The translations under genes and the position numbers were made by a program. Source: Collinsella sp. (GTDB taxonomy: Bacteria > Actinomycetota > Coriobacteriia > Coriobacteriales > Coriobacteriaceae). From it: a stretch of 64,000 nt of DNA. Below, piece after piece: positions 25,568-33,726 of this stretch. Below the pieces are notes generated by a model. It worked only from the letters and a program-made list of their open reading frames with translations. It was not told where the DNA came from and searched no databases. Location: positions 1 to 64,000 of the forward strand of contig DXZR01000007.1 in assembly GCA_019419555.1 (NCBI GenBank). The letters run 5' to 3'. Every line of letters starts with the position of its first letter. Position 1 is the stretch's first letter.

Positions 25568-26755
25568 ATGAACGCCACAGTCGTGATTCCAACGTATTGG
25601 GCGGGCGATGACGCTTGCGCAAACGCCCCTGGCACCTATGACCATTCGACGCGACTCAACGCCGACAATCCCGAACTCGACCGCTGCCTGGCCTCGCTTG
25701 AGCAGGTACGTGACATCCCGCGCATCATCCTTTTGGTGGTCTGTCCCGTTTCTGCCACAGCCGATGTGTCGCTGCGCGTGCACGAGATTGTCGACGCGCA
25801 TCCCACGCTCAAGGTCACCGTTGTCACCAACACCCAGGCCTCGCGCATCGCAGACCGGGTTGCTCAGATCGCGCCCAAGGGTTCGGGCGAGTGCGTGAGC
25901 CTGCGAGGCTACGGTGCCATCCGCAATATGGGGCTAGCCTGCGCCGCTGTGCTGGGGCATGACGCGGTTATCTTCTTGGATGACGATGAGACTGTCATCG
26001 ACGCCGACTTTATGAAGCGCGCGACCTATGCGTTGGGGCAGCAGACGCGTCAGGGCTTGCCGATCTTGGTCAAGAGCGGCTATTTCTACGATCGCGACGG
26101 CTCGCCGCTGGCTCCCACGGACAAGGCGGGCATCTGCCATCGTTGGTGGACCAAGCGCATCGAGTTCAACCGTTGGATGAAAAAGGCGCTTTCGGGCACC
26201 CGCATCTCGCGCTCCAACTACGTGTGCGGCGGCCTGATGGCCCTGCACGCCCGCGCCTTTACGCGTGTGGCCTTTGACCCGTTTATCACCCGCGGCGAGG
26301 ACTTGGATTACCTCTTTAACATGCGCATGTTTGGCTACGACGTGTGGTTCGATAACGAGTGGACCGTGCGCCATCTGCCTCCGGAGTCCGAAAAGCGCTC
26401 ACCGCGCTTTATGCAGGATGTATACCGTTGGTACTACGAACGGGCCAAGTTGACATTCGCCGCGCATCAAAAGGAGCTCATTCCCGTTACGGCGGCATCG
26501 CTCATGCCCTACCCGGGCCCGTGGATTTCGAGCGAGCTCGACGACCGCGTGCGCAAGACCGCTATGGTCCGCAGCGTGTTTACCCGCGAGCATGAGGGCT
26601 ACCTGCGCATCTGGCGCCATGGTATCGACGAGGCAAAGGCCTATGCGCGCCAAAACGCTGCAAGCTACCTGCGTTTCCAGAGCTTTTGGCCCAAGATCAT
26701 GGACGGGCTTTGGCGTGACGCACAACTGATCAGTATCCTGGAGGGGGCCGAATGA
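25568..26755 (+). CDS. Family 2-like glycosyltransferase
   Basis: 395 residues, no membrane span. The start MNATVVIPTYW, then VIFLDDDETVID (the DxD metal-sugar nucleotide site) and GEDLDYLFNMRM (the catalytic ED region) define a GT-A fold glycosyltransferase. The C-terminal 120 residues are helical and rich in aromatic and Arg residues. It is preceded by a GGAGGG site. Its last four bases overlap the start of the second LytS-type kinase (ATGA), so enzyme and sensor are translated together. It might modify a cell-surface glycan whose state the kinase senses; this is inference. Confidence 0.82.
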   Translation: MNATVVIPTYWAGDDACANAPGTYDHSTRLNADNPELDRCLASLEQVRDIPRIILLVVCPVSATADVSLRVHEIVDAHPTLKVTVVTNTQASRIADRVAQIAPKGSGECVSLRGYGAIRNMGLACAAVLGHDAVIFLDDDETVIDADFMKRATYALGQQTRQGLPILVKSGYFYDRDGSPLAPTDKAGICHRWWTKRIEFNRWMKKALSGTRISRSNYVCGGLMALHARAFTRVAFDPFITRGEDLDYLFNMRMFGYDVWFDNEWTVRHLPPESEKRSPRFMQDVYRWYYERAKLTFAAHQKELIPVTAASLMPYPGPWISSELDDRVRKTAMVRSVFTREHEGYLRIWRHGIDEAKAYARQNAASYLRFQSFWPKIMDGLWRDAQLISILEGAE

Positions 26756-28095
26756 TCGACCGCCGCGCCCAGCGCGATAGTTCAATATCAATCTTTCGCA
26801 TCATTGCCGTTGCCTGCGCCATTTGTGTGCTGGTGTACTTTATTTTTGCCTTGGTGACCGGTATCGAGCCGATCGCCACGGTGATTGCCTGCGCGCTGCT
26901 GTGCATCTTTCTGTGCATCTTTATCTTTTTGACGCTCAATCCCGATTCGGTGCGCTCCCAGTACACCGAGGAGACGCTCTCGGTGGCCTCGGCCATGCTC
27001 GAGGACATTAAGGGCGGTCTGACGCAGGAGTCGGCGCGTTTGGTGTGCCGGCGCATTTTGCCCGAGACGCGCGCCATGACGGTGGCCATCACCGACGAGG
27101 ACAACGTGCTTGCCTGCGCGGGCGAGTTTGAGGAAAAACTGCTGCCCGATACTCCCATCCACACGCTTGCCACACGCTACGTTATCGAACATGGCATCGT
27201 GCAGTCGTTCAACCGTATGGTGGATGTCGTGGGCTCGGACGGCTCGCACAACCAAGTCCCCGCCGGCATTATCGCCCCCATCAAGGTGGGCGATCGTACC
27301 GTCGGCACGCTCAAGTTCTGCTACAAGACCCCGCGCGCCGTCGACCGTACCCAGTATGCGCTTGCCTCGGGCTTTGCCGAGATCTTGTCCACGCAGCTCG
27401 CCATCCACGAGCTCGAGGTGCAAAAGGAACTCACGGCGCGCGCCGAGGTGCGTGCGCTGCAGGCGCAGATTAACCCGCACTTCCTGTTCAACACGCTGAA
27501 CACCATTGCATCGTTTACGCGCACCGACCCGCTGCGGGCCCGCGAACTGCTTCGTGAGTTCTCATCGTTCTATCGTGCCACGCTCGACAACTCGGGATCG
27601 CTTATTCCGGTCTCGCGCGAGGTCGCACAGACCAAGCGCTACCTTACCTTTGAGAAGGCCCGCTTTGGCGAGGATCGCGTGCTTGCGACGTTCGATGTGT
27701 CCGAGGACGTGGAAGATACGCTGGTGCCGGCGTTCGTGATCCAGCCGATTGTCGAGAACGCCGTGCGTCATGGTATGGGCGATGACGACGCCCTGAGGAT
27801 CGACGTGACCGTTCACCAAGACGGCGAGGATGCAATCTTGATTGCCGTGGCCGATAATGGCGTGGGCATGGATGAGGGTACCGCCGCCAGACTGTTTGAC
27901 GAGCGTTCTGCCCGTCCCGACGCCAGCTCTCCCCAGGGTGGCGGCGCCGGTGTGGCCATGCACAATATTTCGGAGCGCATCCATCGCTTTTATGGGCCGC
28001 ACTCCTATACGCGTGTCGAATCGGCGCCGGGCAAGGGCACCAAAGTGCTCCTTCATCTTGATTTGTCAGAGAGCATCTTTGACATTCAAGAGTAA
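26752..28095 (+). CDS. LytS-type sensor histidine kinase, second system
   Basis: 447 residues: two N-terminal spans (IIAVACAICVLVYFIFAL and VIACALLCIFLCIFIFL), a GAF-like region at about 75-215, the His_kinase motif QAQINPHFLFNTLNTI, and a HATPase domain (IVENAVRHG, VADNGVGMDEG, GAGVAMHNI). It is clearly paralogous to the kinase at 20840, with closest likeness in the GAF-to-kinase region (ALASGFAxxxSTQLA in both). It overlaps the glycosyltransferase by four bases and precedes its response regulator. Confidence 0.91.
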   Translation: MIDRRAQRDSSISIFRIIAVACAICVLVYFIFALVTGIEPIATVIACALLCIFLCIFIFLTLNPDSVRSQYTEETLSVASAMLEDIKGGLTQESARLVCRRILPETRAMTVAITDEDNVLACAGEFEEKLLPDTPIHTLATRYVIEHGIVQSFNRMVDVVGSDGSHNQVPAGIIAPIKVGDRTVGTLKFCYKTPRAVDRTQYALASGFAEILSTQLAIHELEVQKELTARAEVRALQAQINPHFLFNTLNTIASFTRTDPLRARELLREFSSFYRATLDNSGSLIPVSREVAQTKRYLTFEKARFGEDRVLATFDVSEDVEDTLVPAFVIQPIVENAVRHGMGDDDALRIDVTVHQDGEDAILIAVADNGVGMDEGTAARLFDERSARPDASSPQGGGAGVAMHNISERIHRFYGPHSYTRVESAPGKGTKVLLHLDLSESIFDIQE

Positions 28096-28167
28096 AATAA
28101 AAGGCTACGGGCTCAACGTCATGCGACGGATGCCCGGCGTAGTTAGTTGACGAAAGGTTTTATCCCT

Positions 28168-28884
28168 ATGCTGCGTGCGATGATTGTGGATGATGAGGCG
28201 CCGGCTCGCTCGGAGCTTCGCTTCCTGCTCGAGCAAACGGGCAAGATCGGCACGATCACTGAGGCGTCGAGCGTCCGCTCCGCCATCGAGATGCTTATGG
28301 AAAGTCGCGTAGATGTCGTGTTTCTCGATATCTCGATGCCCGGTGCCTCGGGCCTGCAACTTGCCGAGGCGCTGCATAAGCTCAAAAATCCGCCGGCGAT
28401 CGTGTTTGTGACTGCGTATAGTGACCATGCGGTCGAGGCATTCGACGTGGATGCCGTCGATTATCTGATGAAGCCGGTCGAGGAAGCTCGCTTGGATCGC
28501 GCGATCGAGAAGGTCATGCAACGCACCAAGCCGGTTACGGACAGCAAGGTGACCATCGAGCGTATCCCGGTGGAAAAGGGCGGCCGCAAGGTGCTCATTC
28601 CCGTGGACGACATTCGCTTTATCATGGCCAAGGACGATTACTCCTGCATCTATACCGTCGATGATCGCTTTTTGTCGACGACCTCGCTGGCGCAGTTTGA
28701 GGCCAAGCTCTGCGACTTTGGCTTCTTCCGTGTTCACCGCCGCTATATCGTCAACTTGGCGTGCGTCACGGATGTGGAGACGGTGCCCTCGGGCGCCATC
28801 CAGCTGGGCATTACGGGCGTCGACGAACGCGTGCCGGTTTCGCGCCGCCGCGTCGTGCCGCTTAAGAAGGCCCTGAGTCTCTAG
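28168..28884 (+). CDS. LytTR-family response regulator, second system
   Basis: 238 residues with a receiver (Asp 54 in VFLDISMPG, Lys in LMKPVEE) and a C-terminal LytTR domain (VLIPVDDIRFIMAKDDYSC, FFRVHRRYIVNLACV). ATG 28168 follows GAAAGG; an earlier in-frame start at 28147 would add seven non-family residues. It is paralogous to the regulator at 22264. It closes the glycosyltransferase-kinase-regulator operon, followed by a terminator at 28891. Confidence 0.93.
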   Translation: MLRAMIVDDEAPARSELRFLLEQTGKIGTITEASSVRSAIEMLMESRVDVVFLDISMPGASGLQLAEALHKLKNPPAIVFVTAYSDHAVEAFDVDAVDYLMKPVEEARLDRAIEKVMQRTKPVTDSKVTIERIPVEKGGRKVLIPVDDIRFIMAKDDYSCIYTVDDRFLSTTSLAQFEAKLCDFGFFRVHRRYIVNLACVTDVETVPSGAIQLGITGVDERVPVSRRRVVPLKKALSL

Positions 28885-28890
28885 CACACT

Positions 28891-28940
28891 GGCCCCGCAG
28901 CCCTGTAGACCCATCGTCTGCGGAGGCGTGGGGCCTTTTT
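28891..28940 (+). terminator. Terminator after the second LytTR system
   Basis: Nested stem: GGCCCC with GGGGCC and CGCAG with CTGCG inside, followed by five T residues. Confidence 0.75.
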
Positions 28941-28979
28941 GTATGTATCTGCCGAATCGTTTTTTGCGGAAGGGATCCC

Positions 28980-29447
28980 ATGAACAGTGCAAGCGCCAAG
29001 CGTATCGACATCATCTCGGACACCCACGGCTATTTATCGCCTGCGCTCCTGGATGAGCTTGAGGGCGCAGACCTGATTATCCACGCCGGCGACCTCACGT
29101 CAGAGATGGACTACGAGCACCTATGCACCATCGCCCCCGTGCGAGCGGTTCTGGGCAACAACGACTACTACCGCGACTACGGCCCTGATGTGGATCGCCT
29201 GGCCCTCTTCACCTACGAAGGCCTCAAGTTCGCCGTAGCCCACTACCGCGAAGACCTTCCGGTGGGATCCGTAGACGTAGCCATCAACGGCCACACCCAC
29301 GTAACCAAAGAAGCCCAAGTGGGCCGTTGCTTAGTCCTCAACCCGGGCAGCGCCAGCTACCCCAGAGGCACCCGAGGCCCCACCATGGCCAGAATGCTAG
29401 TAAAAGACGGCAAGATCATAAGCACCAAATTTATTGATCTAGAGTAA
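28980..29447 (+). CDS. YfcE/MJ0936-family phosphodiesterase
   Basis: A 155-residue calcineurin-like metallophosphoesterase. Metal ligands follow the family order: DIISDTHGYLS, HAGDLTS, LGNNDYYRD, INGHTH. Members hydrolyse phosphodiesters such as bis-pNPP or cyclic nucleotides; the natural substrate is unknown. AAGGGA lies before ATG 28980. It is followed within 11 bases by a strong terminator. Confidence 0.93.
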   Translation: MNSASAKRIDIISDTHGYLSPALLDELEGADLIIHAGDLTSEMDYEHLCTIAPVRAVLGNNDYYRDYGPDVDRLALFTYEGLKFAVAHYREDLPVGSVDVAINGHTHVTKEAQVGRCLVLNPGSASYPRGTRGPTMARMLVKDGKIISTKFIDLE

Positions 29448-29457
29448 CCACAACAAA

Positions 29458-29486
29458 AACGGGGGATGCAAATGCGTCCCCCGTTT
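29458..29486 (+). terminator. Terminator of the YfcE-like gene
   Basis: AACGGGGGA (29458-29466) pairs with TCCCCCGTT (29477-29485) over a 10-nt loop. It is preceded by A-rich and followed by T-rich sequence. Confidence 0.8.
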
Positions 29487-29604
29487 CCATTTGAGCCAAA
29501 GGCAGAGCTTCAACAAAAACAATCAGACCAACCCCGCCGAGGAGCACGCGGGCTAGCCGCGCAGCGGCGCACGCCCGCAAAACTGGTTGAATAATGTGAC
29601 GGCA

Positions 29605-29747
29605 GGGAGGGCTTCCGGGGCTGAGGGCGGGGGTTAAGTTTGTCGCGAGTTCCGCACGCAAAGGAAAGCACTTAATGTGCTTTCCGTCTTGCGCAGGACT
29701 GTAGAGCAGCAAACTTAACCCCCGCCCTCAGCCCCGGAAGCCCTCCC
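29605..29747. repeat. Perfect 37-bp inverted repeat with nested hairpin
   Basis: 29605-29641 (GGGAGGGCTTCCGGGG...) is the exact reverse complement of 29711-29747. The 69-nt interior holds a second hairpin, GGAAAGCAC/GTGCTTTCC (29663-29685). No open frame is conserved through it. It lies about 110 bp upstream of the tRNA gene. Confidence 0.85.
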
Positions 29748-29855
29748 GGATGGCCCCAAAAAATTTTTCAAAAAAGTTGTTGCGCGCCGGACAGACTTCT
29801 GTGTATACTAATCCCCGCAGCGCACGCGAGCGGAAACAAACGCGAATGACTGCTT

Positions 29856-29933
<78 letters not shown>

Positions 29934-29941
29934 ACGCAATT

Positions 29942-29969
29942 AAAGCCACGTCTTCGGACGTGGCTTTTT
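29942..29969 (+). terminator. Terminator of tRNA-Asp
   Basis: AAAGCCACGTC, TTCG tetraloop, GACGTGGCTTT with a T-run: a very stable intrinsic terminator directly after the tRNA. Confidence 0.92.
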
Positions 29970-30292
29970 GCGTTTGATGCACTTTGTTTCGATAGAACGA
30001 TCGCCCTGGTGCATCTTCGCCCAGAATCCCCGCGCCTTCGGGAACGCAAGTAAAATCTAATAAGTATATCTGTCTGAACAACAGCTTTGTTGCGCAACAC
30101 CTGTTCTACGAGACAGGGGGTTAGGTTATACTAAATTGCACTGTGCGCCGCATCTGATGCATTTCGCTCCAAGCGCGGCACTCAGTGGATATCCGATTTA
30201 CCATTTGGATGTCCTGGCGGTCATTTAGCGTCTCGACACAAGCTCGGCCCCGGAGCTCGTTCGAGCTGTTCGTATTCCTTGAAAGGGGAAAA
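29970..30292. promoter_or_regulatory. Upstream region of the Rrf2-type gene
   Basis: No gene is seen in about 320 bp. GGGGGTTAGGTTATACTAAATTG (near 30116-30138) contains a TATACT box and a TTAGG-TATACTAA segment that could be promoter plus Rrf2 operator. A TTGCGCAA palindrome lies at about 30088. Confidence 0.4.
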
Positions 30293-30778
30293 ATGGACAT
30301 ATCGAGGAAGACTGATTACGCCCTTCGTATGCTGGCGATGCTTGCTGAGGATCCGGAGTGTTTGCTTTCTGTTCGCACCGCTGCCGAAGAGGTCAATGTC
30401 CCGTATTCGTTTGCCCGCTCGATTCAGCACGGTTTGGTCCAGGCCGGTATTGTGGAGAGCCTGCGTGGCGTCCACGGTGGCATGCGTCTCAAGGTTAGTC
30501 CGGACGACGTCACTATCCGCCAGGTCGTCGAGGCCGTTCAGGGTCCTATGGTTATGAACGATTGCACCGCGCCCGATGGTGACTGTGCGCGCATGGGCGC
30601 GTGCTGCTATCATCCCCTGTGGGCCGGAGCTCAGGCGTTGATGCGCGACTACCTCGATTCCGTTTCGCTCGGCGACATCGTCGCTCACCGCCAGTTCCCG
30701 GCCGTCGATCCCAAGTTCGCCGACCGCGAAGCGTTTCCCGAGTATGCCACCTGCGCGTGCGCTTGCCGGGAGGAATAG
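30293..30778 (+). CDS. Rrf2-family transcriptional regulator, probably Fe-S-sensing
   Basis: 161 residues. The N-terminal winged helix is typical of the family (MDISRKTDYALRMLAMLA; GGMRLKVSPDDVTIRQVVEAV). Cys 91, 98, 104 and 105 form a cluster (CTAPDGDCARMGACC) at the place where IscR/NsrR-type proteins hold an iron-sulfur cluster, so redox, iron or NO sensing is plausible. ATG 30293 follows AAAGGGG; an upstream frame from 30185 lacks family sequence. A second group (CACACREE) ends the protein. It lies 21 bp before the MutY-like gene, so the two are likely co-transcribed. Confidence 0.88.
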   Translation: MDISRKTDYALRMLAMLAEDPECLLSVRTAAEEVNVPYSFARSIQHGLVQAGIVESLRGVHGGMRLKVSPDDVTIRQVVEAVQGPMVMNDCTAPDGDCARMGACCYHPLWAGAQALMRDYLDSVSLGDIVAHRQFPAVDPKFADREAFPEYATCACACREE

Positions 30779-30799
30779 CGCCGCATAAGGAGCATAGTC

Positions 30800-31705
30800 A
30801 TGATTCAGGACCCCTTTCGTTCGATGATTCGTTCGGAAGGGGTCCTGCGTTATCGCGACCTTCCGTGGCGCCGCACGCGCGATCCGTACATCATTTGGCT
30901 TTCTGAGGTCATGTTGCAGCAAACACAGGTGCCGCGCGTGGAGACGCGCATGCCGGCGTGGCTCGATCGTTTTCCGACTGTGCAGGCGCTTGCCCAGGCT
31001 GCGCCTTCCGATGTTTTGGACGCTTGGCAGGGCATGGGCTACAACCGACGCGCTCTGGCGCTTCACGGGGCCGCTCAGCGCGTTGTAGAGGACTGGGACG
31101 GGGAGTTTCCGCGCGAGACGCGTGACTTGGTCGCTCTGCCCGGCATTGGCCCGGCAACGGCGCAGGGCATCCGTTCGTTTGCATTCGATCTTCCGGGCGT
31201 GTATTTGGAGACCAATGTGCGCACGGTCTTTTTGCATCATTTCTTTCCCGATGTGCCGGCCATTCCCGATCGCGAACTGGTGCCGCTGATCCAAGCTGCC
31301 TGTCCGGCGGCCCCCGGTGCGGCGGCGGACGAGATCGCGCCCTTTGCCGCGCCTCAAGACGATGCCGACACGCCGCGCGCGTGGTATTACGCATTGCTGG
31401 ATTACGGCGCGTATCTTAAAAAGACACTGCCCAATCCGTCCAGGCGGTCGGCGGGCTATAGTCGTCAGTCCAAGTTTGAGGGCTCGCGCCGCCAAAAGCG
31501 CGCGCATATCGTGCGTATGTTGTTGGCAGCGCGCGATGAGCAGCCGGCGGGGATTACGCTTGCTGATGCCGTGGTGGGCGTTAACGAGATGGAAGCGGCA
31601 GCCGGTCGCGGGCCGGTCGAGTGCGACTTGATCGCGGGCATTCTAGCTGACCTGGAGCGCGAGGGCTTTTGCCGAGCCGAGGACGATCGTTGGTTGAGTG
31701 TGTAG
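30800..31705 (+). CDS. MutY-like HhH-GPD DNA glycosylase, short form
   Basis: 301 residues. The helix-hairpin-helix (LPGIGPATAQGI) and the catalytic-region motif LSEVMLQQTQV (Glu 36) match adenine glycosylases. Differences from MutY are clear. The catalytic Asp position reads LETNV (Glu 137), there is no C-x6-C-x2-C-x5-C cluster after the core, and the NUDIX-like 8-oxoG recognition domain is absent. Such short forms exist, and I recall ETNV/ETNIR variants in them. Adenine removal opposite 8-oxoG is therefore likely but not proven. It has AAGGAG before ATG 30800 and follows the Rrf2 gene. Confidence 0.82.
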   Translation: MIQDPFRSMIRSEGVLRYRDLPWRRTRDPYIIWLSEVMLQQTQVPRVETRMPAWLDRFPTVQALAQAAPSDVLDAWQGMGYNRRALALHGAAQRVVEDWDGEFPRETRDLVALPGIGPATAQGIRSFAFDLPGVYLETNVRTVFLHHFFPDVPAIPDRELVPLIQAACPAAPGAAADEIAPFAAPQDDADTPRAWYYALLDYGAYLKKTLPNPSRRSAGYSRQSKFEGSRRQKRAHIVRMLLAARDEQPAGITLADAVVGVNEMEAAAGRGPVECDLIAGILADLEREGFCRAEDDRWLSV

Positions 31706-31819
31706 CCCGCTCAAATCTGAAGAACGGGATTGTAAGGTTTAAATTCGCGGCTTGAGGGCATCCTAAAGACAAGGTCGCTCAAAGCCTATGGGCGGCACGT
31801 GTTGAAGGGAAGTACACCT

Positions 31820-32359
31820 ATGGATTTTGAGAATTCCCAAACCAAGAAGAACCTCGAGACCGCTTTTGCCGGTGAGTCCCAGGCACACACCAAGTATCGC
31901 TACTATGCATCCAAGGCCAAAAAGGACGGCTACGTTCAGATCTCGAATATTTTTGCCGAGACGGCGGGCAACGAGTCCGAGCACGCCAAGCTGTGGTTTA
32001 AGTATCTGCACGACGGCGCCGTCCCCGATACCCTGGACAATCTGCGTGATGCCGCTGCGGGCGAGAACTACGAGTGGACCACGATGTACGACGAGTTCGC
32101 CAAGACCGCCGAGGAGGAGGGTTTTGCCGAGATCGCCGAGAAGTTCCGTGGCGTCGCCGCCGTCGAGAAGGCCCACGAGGAGCGCTACAACAAACTCGTC
32201 GAGCGCATCGAGTCGGGCGAGGTGTTTGAGCGCGAGGGCGTAAAGGTGTGGAAGTGCCTGAACTGCGGGCACCTGCACGTTGGTGCTGAGGCGCCTGAGG
32301 TGTGCCCGGTGTGTAACCACCCGAAGGCGTACTTTGAGGAGCAGGTGGTGAACTACTAG
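31820..32359 (+). CDS. Rubrerythrin
   Basis: A 179-residue peroxide-reducing protein of anaerobes. The N-terminal four-helix bundle has the di-iron Glu and His ligands (FAGESQAHTKY, ETAGNESEHAKLW, GVAAVEKAHEERY). The C-terminal rubredoxin-like domain has two Cys pairs (CLNCGH and CPVCNHP). ATG 31820 follows AAGGGA. It protects against hydrogen peroxide using NADH or rubredoxin as electron source. The Rrf2 gene two genes upstream may be part of the same oxidative response. Confidence 0.96.
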   Translation: MDFENSQTKKNLETAFAGESQAHTKYRYYASKAKKDGYVQISNIFAETAGNESEHAKLWFKYLHDGAVPDTLDNLRDAAAGENYEWTTMYDEFAKTAEEEGFAEIAEKFRGVAAVEKAHEERYNKLVERIESGEVFEREGVKVWKCLNCGHLHVGAEAPEVCPVCNHPKAYFEEQVVNY

Positions 32360-32378
32360 CGCTTGGCGCTGGCTGCTG

Positions 32379-32466
32379 CGGAGCGCAGGGCGGGAAATGC
32401 CTTTCCCTCTCGCTCACGGCTGCGCAGGGTCGCGCGAGGCAAAGGCATTTCCCGCCCTGCGCTCCG
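32379..32466. repeat. 3'-UTR palindrome with conserved 36-nt core (copy 1)
   Basis: Perfect 26-bp arms (32379-32404 and 32441-32466) around a 36-nt interior (32405-32440) that begins CCCTCTCGCTCACGGC and ends CGCGAGGC. The interior matches that of 33343-33378 at 33 of 36 positions, while the outer arms are unrelated in sequence. It lies between the rubrerythrin stop and its terminator. Confidence 0.85.
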
Positions 32467-32515
32467 GCTTCGGGTCGTTGCGTGCTCGTTACAGAAAAGC
32501 TGATAAGAAGTTTGT

Positions 32516-32545
32516 GTGCCGCCCCTTATGGGGCGGCACGTTTTT
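32516..32545 (+). terminator. Terminator after rubrerythrin
   Basis: GTGCCGCCCC, TTAT, GGGGCGGCAC, then GTTTTT. The same hairpin recurs at 33446. Confidence 0.88.
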
Positions 32546-32630
32546 GTGGGGGCCGGTTGGGGCGGTGACGTTGCTTAGAGGGTACACTGGGTAGCGTTGG
32601 CTATTCGTTTCCTCTTGTGAGGTGTTGGTT

Positions 32631-33263
32631 ATGGGTAAGAAGTCTCGGGCTCGGGTTGCTGCGGCGGGAACTCGCAAGGATCCTGGTCGTCGGGTTGCCG
32701 AGGGTAAAAAGGTCGATCGTGTCGAGAAGGACAAGAAGGTTGGCGCGCATGCTCATCCTGAGTGGGCGCCTCACCTCAATACGGCTAGCGAGGATCTGAC
32801 TGCTAAGTTGTTTACTCTGGTCGAGGTTATCTTGAGCGTGGTGCCCGTGGTGGTCATTGGCTTGTTCTTGGCTTCGAAAGATGCCACGAGTGTCGATAAA
32901 CTCACCGATGTCTTTTCTCAGGACCCCTCGATGGTGGTTACGTTTATCTCTGCGTGCCTGCAGCCGTTTGTGGCGTACATGTTGTACATGATTTATCGCA
33001 AATACTGCGAGGGCGACGCTGGTTTTGCCGCCGGCAACCTGATCGGTCTTTTGTGCTCCGAGATCCTACTGCTCAATATCCCAGGCGTCATCGGTATGGG
33101 CATCTTGCTGTGGCGTGTTTGGCGCAACGTCGCCCCGCACTTTGAGAGCTGGTTGTTTGAGCGTCGTGCAATGGGCGTGCTGGCAGACATTGCGGGCTCG
33201 CTCGTGATTTTAGCCTTGGCGTTTATGTGCGCCACCGCCGCCCGCGGTCTCGCGGGCATGTAG
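32631..33263 (+). CDS. Membrane protein of unknown function
   Basis: 210 residues. The first 50 are very basic (Lys/Arg-rich, GKKSRARVAAAG, VEKDKKVG). Four hydrophobic spans follow, at about 60-80, 95-120, 130-155 and 180-205. Not recognised. ATG 32631 has GAGGTG nine bases upstream. The basic tail is likely cytoplasmic. It is flanked on both sides by copies of the palindrome/terminator module (32379 and 33318). Confidence 0.75.
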   Translation: MGKKSRARVAAAGTRKDPGRRVAEGKKVDRVEKDKKVGAHAHPEWAPHLNTASEDLTAKLFTLVEVILSVVPVVVIGLFLASKDATSVDKLTDVFSQDPSMVVTFISACLQPFVAYMLYMIYRKYCEGDAGFAAGNLIGLLCSEILLLNIPGVIGMGILLWRVWRNVAPHFESWLFERRAMGVLADIAGSLVILALAFMCATAARGLAGM

Positions 33264-33317
33264 TCTGTCCTCACCGACCACGGAGCGCAGGGCAACTGCT
33301 GGTTTCACCGCTCCGGA

Positions 33318-33403
33318 CGTCAGACCCGCGGCGCATCCCTTTCCCTCTCGCTCACGGCTTCGCAGAGTCACGCGAGGCAAAGGCATGCGCCGCGGGTCTG
33401 ACG
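33318..33403. repeat. 3'-UTR palindrome with conserved 36-nt core (copy 2)
   Basis: 25-bp arms with one mismatch (33318-33342 with 33379-33403) around the interior 33343-33378, which is nearly the same as in copy 1. Outer arm sequence (CGTCAGACCCGCGGCGCAT...) is unrelated to copy 1 but equally self-complementary. Confidence 0.85.
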
Positions 33404-33445
33404 ACGCGGGCTTGCCAACGAGTTTTGGCTAATAGATTGGTTTGT

Positions 33446-33473
33446 GTGCCGCCCCTTTGGGGCGGCACTTTTT
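33446..33473 (+). terminator. Terminator after the four-span membrane protein gene
   Basis: GTGCCGCCCC, TTT, GGGGCGGCAC, TTTTT. Same stem as 32516-32545. Confidence 0.88.
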
Positions 33474-33726
33474 GTGTGGGGTCCCGGTCTCCACAATTTT
33501 CGTCAAGCTTTTGGTTAGATTTTGGTCAGTTGGCGTAAGGGTGGAAGGCCAAAAGATTGCTGGCGAAAAAAGCTCAGAGAAAGTGCTGGTAGGGGAGTTG
33601 TTGAGCTTTTCGACAGCTTTTGAGCAAAAGAAACTTTGTGGCTATTGCCGGCGATTGCGTTGTCGCGGTCATGGCGGTGCGGGATGCTGGTCGTAAGCGT
33701 CGAACGCTCCGATTTTGGAGGCCAAC

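Larger units (their letters stand above)
33264..33726. other. Gap with palindrome copy 2, terminator and leader hairpin
   Basis: Holds the second conserved-core palindrome (33318-33403) and a terminator (33446-33473). It also has a further inverted repeat, AAAAGCTCA (33568-33576) with TGAGCTTTT (33602-33610), just before the next gene. A frame of 84 codons exists but has no ribosome binding site or family resemblance. Confidence 0.55.

Noticed and set aside
33442..33696. An 84-codon frame in the gap after the four-span membrane protein gene
   Set aside because: It starts inside a terminator hairpin and has no ribosome binding site.
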